The notes beneath the pieces were generated by a model. That model was not told where the DNA came from, did no database searches, and saw only the letters and a program-made list of their open reading frames with translations. From Ruminococcus sp. (lineage in GTDB: Bacteria; Bacillota_A; Clostridia; Oscillospirales; Ruminococcaceae): a DNA stretch of 64,000 nucleotides. Location of the stretch: positions 12,299 through 76,298 of the forward strand of contig JAFVAN010000028.1 in assembly GCA_017480485.1 (NCBI GenBank). Direction: 5' to 3'. A program made the translations under genes and the position numbers. Shown here piece by piece: positions 17,756 through 26,809 of this stretch; within the stretch, counting starts at the first letter, position 1; every line of letters starts with the position of its first letter.

Positions 17756-17974
17756 ATGAACGCTACTACGATTCTTTGCATCCTGCTTCTGTCCCTCTAT
17801 CTGGTTCTGGCCGTGTTCTGGATCGTCAGGTCCATCATCGACACCATCGACGACCGCAAGCGTGATAAACGCAATGCGGCATGGGAAGCCGAGCGTCAGC
17901 AGCTTGAGAAAGACCGTGCTATTCGTGAGGTCGAGTACCACGAAGCCCGAATGAAGGAGCTCGGCAGGAAGTAA
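17756..17974 (+). CDS. Small single-span membrane protein
   Basis: A 72-aa protein with one N-terminal membrane helix (residues 5-27, ILCILLLSLYLVLAVFWIV) and a charged helical tail (about residues 30-70). AAGGAGG lies before the ATG. It sits in the phage cluster between DUF2815 and the polymerase remnant. Function unknown. Confidence 0.55.
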   Translation: MNATTILCILLLSLYLVLAVFWIVRSIIDTIDDRKRDKRNAAWEAERQQLEKDRAIREVEYHEARMKELGRK

Positions 17975-18040
17975 TCTCTGGCCTGCGGGTGGTGGGAGCA
18001 ATCCTGCCACCCTGTCAGGCTTGGGAAAGGACCGGTGTGT

Positions 18041-18571
18041 ATGAAAACACTCAGTATTGATATTGAAACCTACAGCAGCGTGGACCTTGCTAAGGTGCTG
18101 AAAACAGTAGGTGTAGCAATGGGAGCCGTCGTTGTTGCTGCCGGTGCCGCTGCGGTCAAGCTCGGCAAAGAGGTAATCTCTGCCTATGCAGATTATGAGC
18201 AACTTGTCGGCGGTATTGACACTCTCTTCAAGGATTCGTCTCAGGCAATGCAGACTTATGCCGCAAATGCCTATAAGACCGCCGGTCTTTCTGCAAACGA
18301 ATACATGGAGACGGTCACGAGCTTTTCTGCGAGCCTGATCGCTTCCCTTGGCGGCGACACGGAAAAGGCCGTCAAGTATGCAGATATGGCCATTACAGAC
18401 ATGTCCGATAACGCCAACAAAATGGGCTCGGACATGTCCACGCTTCAGGCAGCTTATCAGGGCTTTGCCAAGCAGAACTACACGATGCTGGACAACCTGA
18501 AGCTCGGCTACGGTGGCACCAAGACCGAAATGGAACGCCTCCTTGCTGACGCAGAGGCAATCTCAGGCATA
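18041..18571 (+). pseudogene. Chimeric remnant: phage DNA polymerase start joined to tail tape-measure fragment
   Basis: The first 18 codons (MKTLSIDIETYSSVDLAK, 18041-18094) are the usual N-terminus of phage family A DNA polymerases, with the DIET exonuclease motif. From 18095 the frame continues, uninterrupted, as the N-terminal part of a tape-measure protein: hydrophobic GAVVVAAGAAAVKLG, then YEQLVGGIDTLFKDSS, ANEYMETVTSFSASL, MSDNANKMG and NLKLGYGGTKTEMERLLADA. These two genes lie many kilobases apart in an intact siphophage, so an internal deletion has fused early and late regions. The tape-measure part stops at about 18570, where the sequence becomes the antisense end of the DUF4391 gene. 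Beyond that point the open frame is not coding. Confidence 0.82.
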
Positions 18572-19000
18572 GACTGTATCCATGTTCAGACCGTCTATCT
18601 TCATAGCGAAAGTTTCTTCCGTCACCCAGTCGGTGTGATAATAATTCCCGACCTTGAAAGCGGTGTTTGTGCTTTCTTCCTTGTAGCCTGTCCATATCTG
18701 ATACTTCTCCTCAAATTCAAGAATGAATATCAGATGATAGTGGAGCTGCCTGTCCATCTGCCGCAGTACATTCAGGTCAAGCTCGCTCGTTTTCAGCTTT
18801 ATCAGAAATACCTCGACTTCCTCGACGATATTGCCTTTTTCCACATTCAGCGTATCGGCGGACAGCTTATGCGCCCAGCGTATCGAATTTATCTGATCTA
18901 TGAAACTGCGTTCCAGTTTCTTGTCGATAGTCAGCTTGTCATAAAACTTATTCTTCGGGACGAGTTTTCCAAAATAGGTTTTCTCGGGCAGTCCAAACAT
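18563..19000 (-). pseudogene. DUF4391 protein, 3' end lost at the phage junction
   Basis: A 145-aa frame starting MFGLPEKTYFGKLVPKNKFYDKL. The typical block LNVEKGNIVEEVEVFLIKLK leads to GLNMDTVYA, where it stops. Complete DUF4391 proteins are usually about 220 aa or more and continue after LNxDTVY, so roughly a third is missing. The last homologous codon lies within a few bases of the tape-measure fragment's end at about 18570. DUF4391 genes accompany a PLD-helicase and a type III-like Mod. The ATG overlaps the helicase stop by one base. Function unknown; probably non-functional here. Confidence 0.75.
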
Positions 19001-22000
19001 TATTTGTCACCGTCCTTTACCACAAGAAAACATATCAGTTCAAAGTCCGACAGTCCCGAAATATCCGACACAAGCGCACTTGTGCCGCCCGATCCAAACA
19101 AGCTGTCAATATCACTTTCGGCTTTCGTGTCGATGATAGAGTCGATAGCCATACTCAGCAGTTCGCTCATCTGCGACATATCCCTGCCGTCATCTGTCTC
19201 CTTGTTGAACACCGCACACAGGTCTTTTATCGGCTCAGACTTGCCCCTGCATAGCAGGCGCACATCGTCAAGCAGTTTCTTCGGATTGAGGTAGTCGCAG
19301 ATCACCTCGCCGTCTATCCCGATATAAACCATATAAAATGGGTGTATGCGGTTCTGATTGCCGATATTCACGCTGTCATTCACATTTTTCAGCACAAAGA
19401 TAACGCCCTCACCGAGTTCATCGGTCGCAGGAACAACAGCATGAAGTCCCTTTGGCTTCTTTTCTATATCCTTGTGTGTCTTCACATATTCCAGCAGATC
19501 AAGGCGGTATTCATTCAGACCCAAGTCCATGATAGAAATACCGTCATTCATGTCTTCCATGTCAACGACTTCATTCATCATCTTTTTAAGCTGAGAGCTT
19601 CTGTATTCGAGGTCGCCCTTTTCTTCCGCATTGATAAGATCATCATCCCCCGTGGAGGTCATGACGGATATTTTCATTCGAGTTTCAACTCTTGATTTCA
19701 GGTTCAGATAATCGTCCAAGTTCATATCAGGCCAGAAATTCACAAGCTGAATTACCTCATTCTTACTGCCGATACGGTCGATTCGTCCGAAACGCTGAGT
19801 GATACGAACAGGATTCCAGTGAATGTCATAATTCACGAGGTAGTCGCAGTCCTGCAAGTTCTGACCTTCGGAAATACAGTCTGTTGCGATAAGAATATCT
19901 ATCTCCTGTGTACTTCCGGGCATCAGAACATCTCTGCCTTTGGATATGGGAGAAAACAACGTCAGGACATTATTCAGATTTGCTCTTTTCAGCTTGACAG
20001 TTGTTCTGCCGTCCTCACTGCCTGTTATCATAGCAGTATCGAGCCCGAATTTCTGCTTAACATATACACTGACATTCTCATAGAGATACTCCGCGGTATC
20101 GGAGAATGCAGTGAAAATTATCATTTTCTTGTTGCCTGCGTTGATAGGGGCATTCTGCTTTTTTGCGATAAGCTCAAACAGCGCCTGCAATTTGGTATCA
20201 TGTTCAGGCGTTATATCCTTTATCATTAGGATAAGAAGTTCGAGGGAATCCTTATCCTTTTGCAGATCATCACGCCACGAACGATAATCCATATCGGCAA
20301 GGTCTATCTTGACTTTCTTGCCGACTGTAAAATCGGTGTTGCTGTCATCAATGTCGAGATCATCATCTGATATTTCATACATATCCACATCAGAAGTTCC
20401 ATTCTTTTCAAAAGCATTGATAGCATTTATTGTAGTAGTTATAAGATTATAGATACGCTGTAATGTAAGCGAGAACGAGTTGACCGAGCTTTCCAGTCTT
20501 TTCAGCAGATTGATAGCCATGAGCCTGCGGATACCAAGCTCACGGTTAGACTGTCTGAAATTATCGCTGATATCCATATACTTTGACAGCTTGCTCTCAA
20601 AGATATAATGCGAAGGCAAATAGATGCACAGTGAAAGCTCAACAAGCGTATTGTAAATATCATTATAATTTATAGCATCGCTCAAGTCTGTAAGTGACGG
20701 AGTGAGCGAAATAGGCTTGAGCCTTTCAGGGAACTTGCCGATCTTTTCGCTGTTATAATATTTCTGAATATGCTTTCTTGAACGTGCGATAGTTACGCTG
20801 TCAAGCAACTCAAAGAAATCAAAATCGAGCATACGAAGAAGAGTGTCGGTATTTCTTTGCTCTTTGGGATAATCGCTCCATTCGTTGAATACTCTCTGCG
20901 CCTGACGGAATATCTCCTCTATGGATTTCTGTGTATTCAACTTCTCACTTAGGGTTTCAGAACAGCCTTCATATGCAAGTGCAAGCTGATTTCGCAGATC
21001 GGTAAAACGGTTATTGACCGGGGTAGCCGACAGCATCAGCACTTTGGTCTTTACGCCTGCACGGATCACCTTATCCATAAGGCGCATATATCTGTTTTCC
21101 TGAGTATTTGAGTGAGTACCGATACCGTTTCTGAAATTGTGGGATTCATCTATAACGATAAGATCATAGTTACCCCAGTTCAATCTTTCAAGATCAAGAC
21201 CGTTGGAATAACCGCCGTCACGGGATAAGTCCGTATGGAACAGAACATCATAATTCAGACGATCGGAGGCGATAGGGTTATTTACATAATTATCCTTGTA
21301 TGTATTCCAGTTTTCTGCGAGCTTTTTCGGGCATAATACAAGCACAGTCTTGTTGCGGTTCTCATAATACTTGATGACCGCCAGTGCTGTGAACGTCTTA
21401 CCAAGGCCTACACTGTCCGCAAGGATACAACCGTTATATTTTTCGAGCTTGTTGATGATAGCAAGGACAGCATCACGCTGAAAGTCGTAGAGCATATCCC
21501 ATATCTTACTCTGCTTAAAGCCTGTTGCTTCGTTTGGCAGCTCATCTTCTGAAATATCTTCCAGAAATTCGCTGAAAACATGATACAGCGTCATGAAGTA
21601 TATGAATTCGGGAGCATTTTCATTATAGGCGGTACTGATGCTTTCAATTACTGTCTCGGTAACATCTTCGAGTTTGGATTTATCATTCCAAAGATTATTA
21701 AAAAGTGAAATATATTGTTGAGCAAATGGTGTATCAAGACATTGAACCATATTATAGGCATTATTACCACGATCACAGCCTATGTCAGTTGTAGTAAATC
21801 CAACAATAGGCGAATAAGCCGATGACTCAGTCTGATTATCGACAGTAACAAAACCAATCATTCCGTCACCGCTGACATTGGAGCGGAACTTTACCTTAGC
21901 TTTGATCCAGTCGGCGCACTCCTTAGCGATAGCCTTCTGTGTCATTTCATTGCGGAGCTTTATTTCAAATTCCGTACCGTATAGTCCCGACTCTCTGTCA

Positions 22001-22227
22001 AGTCGAGAAATATAAAACTCACGCTTTTCTTTCTTGGCAGATTCCTTTACAAAGGTGGGGGATGTAAATATAAAGCGAAGCTCATCTATACTATCAAGCT
22101 GTTTTTTCAGCTCCTTATATGCATACATAGAAAAGCAGGAGGCGGCTATTGTCAGCTTGCTCCCGGCCTTAATATTATCAATTAGTTCGTCTTTTAATAG
22201 TGTACTGATATTGTCTATGACTTTCAT
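19000..22227 (-). CDS. PLD-domain SNF2/DEAD-like helicase of a type III-like restriction locus
   Basis: A 1075-aa protein. The N-terminal 120 residues look like a phospholipase D-type nuclease fold (TIAASCFSMYAYKELKKQL...LRFIFTSPTF). The helicase core follows: Walker A LADSVGLGKTFTA near 270, DEAH-like VIDESHNFRNG near 360, motif III MLSATPVNN near 395, and the C-terminal IDILIATDCISEGQNLQ and QRFGRIDRIGS near 820. This type of helicase is found next to DUF4391 and a DPPYNTG methyltransferase, forming a restriction system that cuts or unwinds foreign DNA. The gene appears intact, with GGAGG before the ATG, but its partners are broken. Confidence 0.85.
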   Translation of the reverse strand: MKVIDNISTLLKDELIDNIKAGSKLTIAASCFSMYAYKELKKQLDSIDELRFIFTSPTFVKESAKKEKREFYISRLDRESGLYGTEFEIKLRNEMTQKAIAKECADWIKAKVKFRSNVSGDGMIGFVTVDNQTESSAYSPIVGFTTTDIGCDRGNNAYNMVQCLDTPFAQQYISLFNNLWNDKSKLEDVTETVIESISTAYNENAPEFIYFMTLYHVFSEFLEDISEDELPNEATGFKQSKIWDMLYDFQRDAVLAIINKLEKYNGCILADSVGLGKTFTALAVIKYYENRNKTVLVLCPKKLAENWNTYKDNYVNNPIASDRLNYDVLFHTDLSRDGGYSNGLDLERLNWGNYDLIVIDESHNFRNGIGTHSNTQENRYMRLMDKVIRAGVKTKVLMLSATPVNNRFTDLRNQLALAYEGCSETLSEKLNTQKSIEEIFRQAQRVFNEWSDYPKEQRNTDTLLRMLDFDFFELLDSVTIARSRKHIQKYYNSEKIGKFPERLKPISLTPSLTDLSDAINYNDIYNTLVELSLCIYLPSHYIFESKLSKYMDISDNFRQSNRELGIRRLMAINLLKRLESSVNSFSLTLQRIYNLITTTINAINAFEKNGTSDVDMYEISDDDLDIDDSNTDFTVGKKVKIDLADMDYRSWRDDLQKDKDSLELLILMIKDITPEHDTKLQALFELIAKKQNAPINAGNKKMIIFTAFSDTAEYLYENVSVYVKQKFGLDTAMITGSEDGRTTVKLKRANLNNVLTLFSPISKGRDVLMPGSTQEIDILIATDCISEGQNLQDCDYLVNYDIHWNPVRITQRFGRIDRIGSKNEVIQLVNFWPDMNLDDYLNLKSRVETRMKISVMTSTGDDDLINAEEKGDLEYRSSQLKKMMNEVVDMEDMNDGISIMDLGLNEYRLDLLEYVKTHKDIEKKPKGLHAVVPATDELGEGVIFVLKNVNDSVNIGNQNRIHPFYMVYIGIDGEVICDYLNPKKLLDDVRLLCRGKSEPIKDLCAVFNKETDDGRDMSQMSELLSMAIDSIIDTKAESDIDSLFGSGGTSALVSDISGLSDFELICFLVVKDGDK

Positions 22228-22277
22228 CTTATATCCTCCACAAATTCATGCTGAAAATATATAATAGTATTATTCTA

Positions 22278-22306
22278 ATTTTACCACATTTTGCACAAAT
22301 AGTCAA
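22278..22306 (-). promoter_or_regulatory. Promoter of the helicase gene
   Basis: On the minus strand TTGACT (22306-22301), a 17-bp spacer and TAAAAT (22283-22278) lie about 50 bp before the helicase ATG. The region from 22307 to 22571 between the two divergent promoters is AT-rich, and I see no gene in it. Confidence 0.6.
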
Positions 22307-22571
22307 TGATTTGCGAGCGGATTTTTCTTATTTTATACATAATTTGATATAAAACCACTTTCAAAATATTACGACTATTTGCAATCATTTTGAGCATATA
22401 TCCAACAGATGATAAATCGCTGGTAGATAAGTTTTAGCAATGCTGGCTTAAAGATAATAATTGTAGATGTTACATACAATATGAGAAAAAGCTTTTCAGA
22501 GTATTATCGCACTCGCTATTTTACTCCATACTCCGCTTTACCACATTTAAGAGGATTATCCCTTTCTCCTC

Positions 22572-22600
22572 TTGACTTTCCCCTTAAAACCTGCTATAAT
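22572..22600 (+). promoter_or_regulatory. Promoter of the fic gene
   Basis: TTGACT (22572-22577), a 17-bp spacer and TATAAT (22595-22600), with TGC directly before the -10 (extended -10). It is only about 28 bp upstream of the start codon. Confidence 0.75.
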
Positions 22601-22628
22601 TTAAGGGAAAGCGCAGGTGAATAAGGGC

Positions 22629-23675
22629 ATGAGAACTTTCAACTATTCAGCGATCAAAGATCAGAAATGGGATTCGGAGATTTTGGGGCTTGTTGCGGCA
22701 ATTTACAAGTATGCCGGAAAGCAGGAGCTTTATCTTAAGCAAAAGCCGCATGAGCTGGAAAAGCTTGTGGAGATCGCAAAAATACAAAGCACCGAAGCGT
22801 CCAATGCTATCGAGGGGATTGTTACTACCAATACGCGCATACGGCAGCTGGTCGAGGAGAAGACCGCACCCCGGAACCGTGATGAGCAGGAGATCGCAGG
22901 CTATCGTGATGTCCTGAACGTCATACACGAAAGCTTTGACGCTATCCCGATAACAAAAAATTATATCCTGCAGCTCCACAAGATGCTGTACAGCCATATG
23001 AATAATCCTCTTGCGGGGCAGACTAAGACAGTGCAGAATTATATCAGTGCGACCTATCCCGACGGTCATACGGAGACTGTTTTTACTCCGCTTGCGCCTT
23101 TTGAAACGCCCGATGCACTTGAAAAGATATGCGAGGAATATTCCCGTGTCATCGGCAATTTTGAGGTCGAGCCACTTATCATCATTCCGATATTTATCCA
23201 CGATTTTTTGTGCATACACCCATTTAATGACGGCAACGGCAGAATGAGCAGGCTGCTCACCACGCTGCTTTTGTACCGAAGCGGTTTCAATGTCGGGAAG
23301 TATATCTCCCTTGAAGCAAAGATCGCTAAAAACAAGGATCTGTATTACGATGCTCTTAGGCGTTCGCAGGACGGCTGGTATAAGGGCAGCGAAGATGTTG
23401 TTCCTTTCATCAAGTATCTGCTTGGGACGATCCTGGCGGCGTACAAGGATTTTGAGGACAGGTTCTCCATTGTCGAGGAAAAGCTGCCTGCTGTTGAAAT
23501 CGTCAGAAAAGCGACCCTGACTAAGATCGGAAAGTTCACGAAACGGGATATTATCGAGCTTTGCCCGTCTTTGAGCCTTAGTTCCGTTGAAGGCTCGCTG
23601 CGCAAGCTTGTTCAAGCCGGAGAGATCAAAAGAGAGGGCGCTGGCAAGGGGACGTTTTATTATCGGGTGAAATGA
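22629..23675 (+). CDS. Fic-family AMP-transferase with N-terminal inhibitory helix
   Basis: A 348-aa Fic protein. The catalytic motif HPFNDGNGR is near residues 195-203, in an intact HxFx(D/E)GNGR form. Near residue 60 SNAIEG matches the (S/T)xxxE(G/N) inhibitory motif that blocks the ATP site, so this is a class II, self-inhibited Fic protein. A winged-helix-like C-terminal part (about 290-348; FTKRDIIELCPSLSLSSVEG) is usual for stand-alone Fic proteins and may bind DNA. They transfer AMP to hydroxyl groups of target proteins. AGGTGA lies 8 bases before the ATG at 22629; a GTG at 22617 is an alternative. No antitoxin-like gene adjoins it. Confidence 0.9.
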   Translation: MRTFNYSAIKDQKWDSEILGLVAAIYKYAGKQELYLKQKPHELEKLVEIAKIQSTEASNAIEGIVTTNTRIRQLVEEKTAPRNRDEQEIAGYRDVLNVIHESFDAIPITKNYILQLHKMLYSHMNNPLAGQTKTVQNYISATYPDGHTETVFTPLAPFETPDALEKICEEYSRVIGNFEVEPLIIIPIFIHDFLCIHPFNDGNGRMSRLLTTLLLYRSGFNVGKYISLEAKIAKNKDLYYDALRRSQDGWYKGSEDVVPFIKYLLGTILAAYKDFEDRFSIVEEKLPAVEIVRKATLTKIGKFTKRDIIELCPSLSLSSVEGSLRKLVQAGEIKREGAGKGTFYYRVK

Positions 23676-23760
23676 TAACAAGTGACTATCATACACCATT
23701 CAAATCGAACTGTCGCATTTTTTGCAACAGTTGAGCTATCCAGTTATTGCAGACAAAACC

Positions 23761-23792
23761 GCCCCCTGCTGTCAAACTTGGCAGCAGGGGGC
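23761..23792 (+). terminator. Strong hairpin after fic
   Basis: GCCCCCTGCTG pairs with CAGCAGGGGGC around a 10-base loop. Only a weak T-rich tail follows (ATAATCTTTG). It lies 85 bp after the fic stop. Confidence 0.65.
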
Positions 23793-24048
23793 ATAATCTT
23801 TGTTCACTTACTTGATGATAATTATTGCCATAGGGCATCGGCAGTTCTGCCACGCAGGTTTTAACTGTCCGATAAATCGTACGCAAGTTCGGGTCATTTT
23901 TAATGGTAAATCGGTGGTAAAGTCCTATTTGAAACGCCTTGAAGCCCCGTAAATACGGCGTTTGAGAAGATTAACTCAAATGTTCCCGTGGCAGACGAAT
24001 AGTATCTTTACCATTCTGTTTTCTCCCTTCAACCCTCAAAGAACACAT
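23793..24048. other. Intergenic region without a recognised gene
   Basis: The stretch holds an imperfect hairpin (AAACGCC at 23932-23938 against GGCGTTT at about 23959-23965, with a short inner CCCGTA/TACGG stem). I see no convincing coding frame. Confidence 0.45.
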
Positions 24049-24600
24049 CTATTTGCCGGCCGAGAACAGGTCATAGAGCTCTTCATATGTCAAGGTGCGC
24101 TCAAGATGATCACGGCGATGATACTCGATATTCCCTTGATTAAGATGGAATTGCCCTTCGCCTTTGTTTCCTCGATGCTGCTTGTCGGAATAGCCGGGGC
24201 AGTCCAGGATCTCGTCGGACCGCATCTTGAATATCTCTATCCTGTCAGCGAAGAACAGACCGTAATATAATACGTCAAACTCTGTACGCTTTACCTGCTG
24301 GATATTGCAGTCAAAGCTCCCCGACTCATAAGAATTCATAGCTCGATTTGCCAGATTGGCTTTATAGCACTGCTCGATCACATTTTCCTCGCGAATTTTC
24401 GCTCCGTTTCTCTTCTTAACAGTAGAAAATTTAATTTCGATACGCTCGTTAGTGGTCCTTGCTCTTTTGTCAAAAGCCAGTGATCCGGATTCGTCAAGAT
24501 CATAAAGCCGCTTTATCATTATTTCAGCCACAGTGCCAAAACGCCGTGTCCTTAATGCAAAAATACCATCTCTGAATTCGTTAAGGTCTCTCTGTTCCAT
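24049..24600 (-). CDS. Orphan restriction-endonuclease-like protein
   Basis: A 183-aa protein. Near residues 38-58, SGSLAFDKRART...ERIEIKFS is compatible with a PD-(D/E)XK core (D, then E-x-K). It continues with FDCNIQQVKRTEFDVLYYGLFF and, near residue 138, GYSDKQHRGNKGEGQFH, a polar block that looks like a conserved functional site. I associate this pattern with small type II-like restriction endonucleases, but the family name is uncertain. No methyltransferase gene adjoins it. GGGAG precedes the ATG. It lies 56 bp downstream of the CotH gene on the same strand; whether they share a transcript is not clear. Confidence 0.5.
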   Translation of the reverse strand: MEQRDLNEFRDGIFALRTRRFGTVAEIMIKRLYDLDESGSLAFDKRARTTNERIEIKFSTVKKRNGAKIREENVIEQCYKANLANRAMNSYESGSFDCNIQQVKRTEFDVLYYGLFFADRIEIFKMRSDEILDCPGYSDKQHRGNKGEGQFHLNQGNIEYHRRDHLERTLTYEELYDLFSAGK

Positions 24601-24656
24601 ATGTACACTCCCTTATTTTTGACAGGTGATGGCTGATGATGCAGCTCCTTCTCTGT

Positions 24657-26735
24657 TTACTCAAATACTGCCTTTAGGTTCACATCCGCACCCATCTTGA
24701 AGCTGATGGTCTCGGCGGTGGGGTCGGGGAGCTCTATGCCCTCGGCCTCCCAGCCCTTAAAGGTGCTGCCGTCCTTGGCCTCGGCCCTCAGGGTCACCTC
24801 GCAGATCTCGGGATAAATGCCCTCAAAGCCGTTCCAAAGGGGCGACTTCGAGTTGTTGATCTTCACCTCTCCCTTGTCCCTGTTCTCTATATCCAGAGTG
24901 AGGATATGCTTCTCGCCGACGCCCACCGTAGAGGGCACGGTGTAGGCAAAAAAGTCGTAGCGCCCGCCCAGAAAGCTTTTGAGCTCCCCTATCTTCTGCT
25001 GGGTGTAGCCCTCGCCCAGCACATACTGGGGGCCAAAGCGACCGTAGGTGTCGGGCACCAGCTTCTTGTAATACAGACCCATGGCGTCCGCCGCGTCGCG
25101 GGCGCGTTCCTTCTCAAAGTTCACATTCCGCAGGTCGAAGATTGCCGTTGTGAACATTTCAAGAAACTCCTCGTTCTCGCAGAGAGAGGCGAAGGCCTTG
25201 GCGGGGGTGCCGTCCTTGGCGCCCGTGCCCTTTATGGCCGAGGAGACATTGGCCTCCTTATAGCCGTCACCGCCCCGATAGATGCCCGTTGAATAGTCCA
25301 CGTCGTAGACCGCCATGCGCCAGCGGCCATCCCCCTCGGGCACGCCCTCCACGGGGTTCCTTGTCCGCCACATCCGCCAGTTGTTGTCCTTGAAAATACT
25401 GTCCTCGTTGAAGATATAGAGATTGAAGGCGCAGTAGTCCGCGAAGCTCTGCATATCCATGAGCTCGCAGGCCTGCTTGTAGTTCTCGGGGTCCGACATA
25501 TCGTTCTCTGTGATAAAGCTTATCATGTCGGTGTAGAGGTCAAGGTCGCCCTCCAGTCCCTCTTCAAGCTCGCCCCGCTTTATCAACACCACGTTCTCCT
25601 TTTCGATCTCGTAGTTGTTCCGGAAGTAGTTGTCGCTGTAGTCCTCGGTGATGGTGTACATCCCCCAATACTCGCCGTTTATAAAGGCCACGCAGGGTGT
25701 GGACTGAAGGGTCTCAAAGTCCCTGTCCCAGACGAGGCTCTGCAGCAGGGGGTCGCGTATCTTTGCAAAGTTGCAGTCGTTGCCGCCGTTGCGCAGCACG
25801 AAGGACTTGTACTTGTCCACATTGCCCTTCCCGTCCGAGCGCTCGTTATCGGGGATGACCTCAAACTTCACGTTCTTTTTGCCGTACTCCTCACGGGCGG
25901 TGAGGCGCAGGCTCTTCTGCATCTCGTTTCTCGAGGCGGCGCCCATTATGCGCACGCCCATATCCTGTGCAAAGGCAATGCTGCCGTCGGCGCAGATATA
26001 CTCCACCGAGGCCTCACGCTCCCACTCGCGGCCCCGCTGGGTGTAGTTGGCCTCGTGCTGCCAGCCGTCGAGGCTTGCGTTCTTTTTATCCTCCTTCAGC
26101 CAGTCGTCGTGGGCCTTGCCGAGGGTGTATATTCCCGTGTCGTAGTCAAAGAGAGAGTCCTCGTCGATAGCGATGGAGATGATGGGAACATCCAGATAGT
26201 CGGCCTCCCGGTCGATGTTAACGAAGTAGCTTCCCGTCAGGACGTCGCCGCGCTTGGTGCCGTCCTTAAAGGCTGCGGCGCGTATGACCGTGCCCTTGGG
26301 CAGCCTGTAGGAGGGGACATAGTCTCCCCCTGCGCTGACGCTTCTGTGAGAGGCCAGCACGTTCTCCTCCCAGGAGCGGTCGGAGATATGGATGGGGTCG
26401 GAATATTTGAGCGAAGCGGGGGTGGGCTCGCTGCCGTCGGTGGTATAGTAGATCTCGGCAGCGGGGTCGGAGGCTGTGAGAGACAGCTCGAACTCCCTGT
26501 CATAGAAGCCGCTCTGTACGTCGGCGCTGACGGTAAGGCTGCCTGCCTCCAGCTCCGTGAACTCCACGGGGGCGGTGTCGCCTTCGCTGTTATCGGGACT
26601 GTCGGTATCTGCGGTGCTCTCGGTGCTTTCCGCAGAGGACTGCTCTCCCGAGCTGTCGCTGCTGCTGCAGCCCGCGAAGACATTCGCGCAAAGCAGTGCG
26701 GCCACCGCCGCCGCAAGGAACCGTGTATTTTTCAT
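24657..26735 (-). CDS. CotH-family lipoprotein with chitobiase-like and beta-rich domains
   Basis: A 692-aa exported lipoprotein. The signal peptide ends in a lipobox (VFAGC, Cys about residue 22) and is followed by a Ser/Glu/Asp-rich linker. Residues about 65-115 match a chitobiase C-terminal-like domain (IYYTTDGSEPTPASLKYSDP). The centre is a CotH kinase-like domain (RIMGAASRNEMQKSLRL, KYKSFVLRNGGNDCN, INGEYWGMYTITEDYSDN). The C-terminus carries an InlB-type beta-repeat (TFKGWE...NLKAVFE). CotH proteins are atypical protein kinases of spores or secreted proteins. I chose the ATG at 26735 because GGAGGTG lies 7 bases before it and the signal peptide begins there. Confidence 0.85.
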   Translation of the reverse strand: MKNTRFLAAAVAALLCANVFAGCSSSDSSGEQSSAESTESTADTDSPDNSEGDTAPVEFTELEAGSLTVSADVQSGFYDREFELSLTASDPAAEIYYTTDGSEPTPASLKYSDPIHISDRSWEENVLASHRSVSAGGDYVPSYRLPKGTVIRAAAFKDGTKRGDVLTGSYFVNIDREADYLDVPIISIAIDEDSLFDYDTGIYTLGKAHDDWLKEDKKNASLDGWQHEANYTQRGREWEREASVEYICADGSIAFAQDMGVRIMGAASRNEMQKSLRLTAREEYGKKNVKFEVIPDNERSDGKGNVDKYKSFVLRNGGNDCNFAKIRDPLLQSLVWDRDFETLQSTPCVAFINGEYWGMYTITEDYSDNYFRNNYEIEKENVVLIKRGELEEGLEGDLDLYTDMISFITENDMSDPENYKQACELMDMQSFADYCAFNLYIFNEDSIFKDNNWRMWRTRNPVEGVPEGDGRWRMAVYDVDYSTGIYRGGDGYKEANVSSAIKGTGAKDGTPAKAFASLCENEEFLEMFTTAIFDLRNVNFEKERARDAADAMGLYYKKLVPDTYGRFGPQYVLGEGYTQQKIGELKSFLGGRYDFFAYTVPSTVGVGEKHILTLDIENRDKGEVKINNSKSPLWNGFEGIYPEICEVTLRAEAKDGSTFKGWEAEGIELPDPTAETISFKMGADVNLKAVFE

Positions 26736-26772
26736 ATCGCACCTCCGTAATATAGCTGGATGTATTTGGTAC

Positions 26773-26801
26773 ATTATAGCATAATTTATAAGAAATGTAA
26801 A
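26773..26801 (-). promoter_or_regulatory. Promoter of the CotH gene
   Basis: On the minus strand TTTACA (26801-26796), 17-bp spacer, TATAAT (26778-26773), with TGC before the -10. Confidence 0.7.
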
Positions 26802-26809
26802 GCTCTTTT

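Noticed and set aside
18572..19294. The plus-strand frame that begins as the polymerase/tape-measure chimera stays open to 19294
   Set aside because: From 18572 it is antisense to DUF4391 and the helicase, has no recognisable domain, and its open state follows from the codon use of the opposite strand.
22647..23699. A 350-codon minus-strand frame opposite fic
   Set aside because: Shadow of the Fic gene; the Fic motifs are on the plus strand.
23880..24000. Possible attachment site or small RNA in the region with the AAACGCC/GGCGTTT hairpin
   Set aside because: No integrase gene, no second copy of the sequence and no promoter was found to support it.
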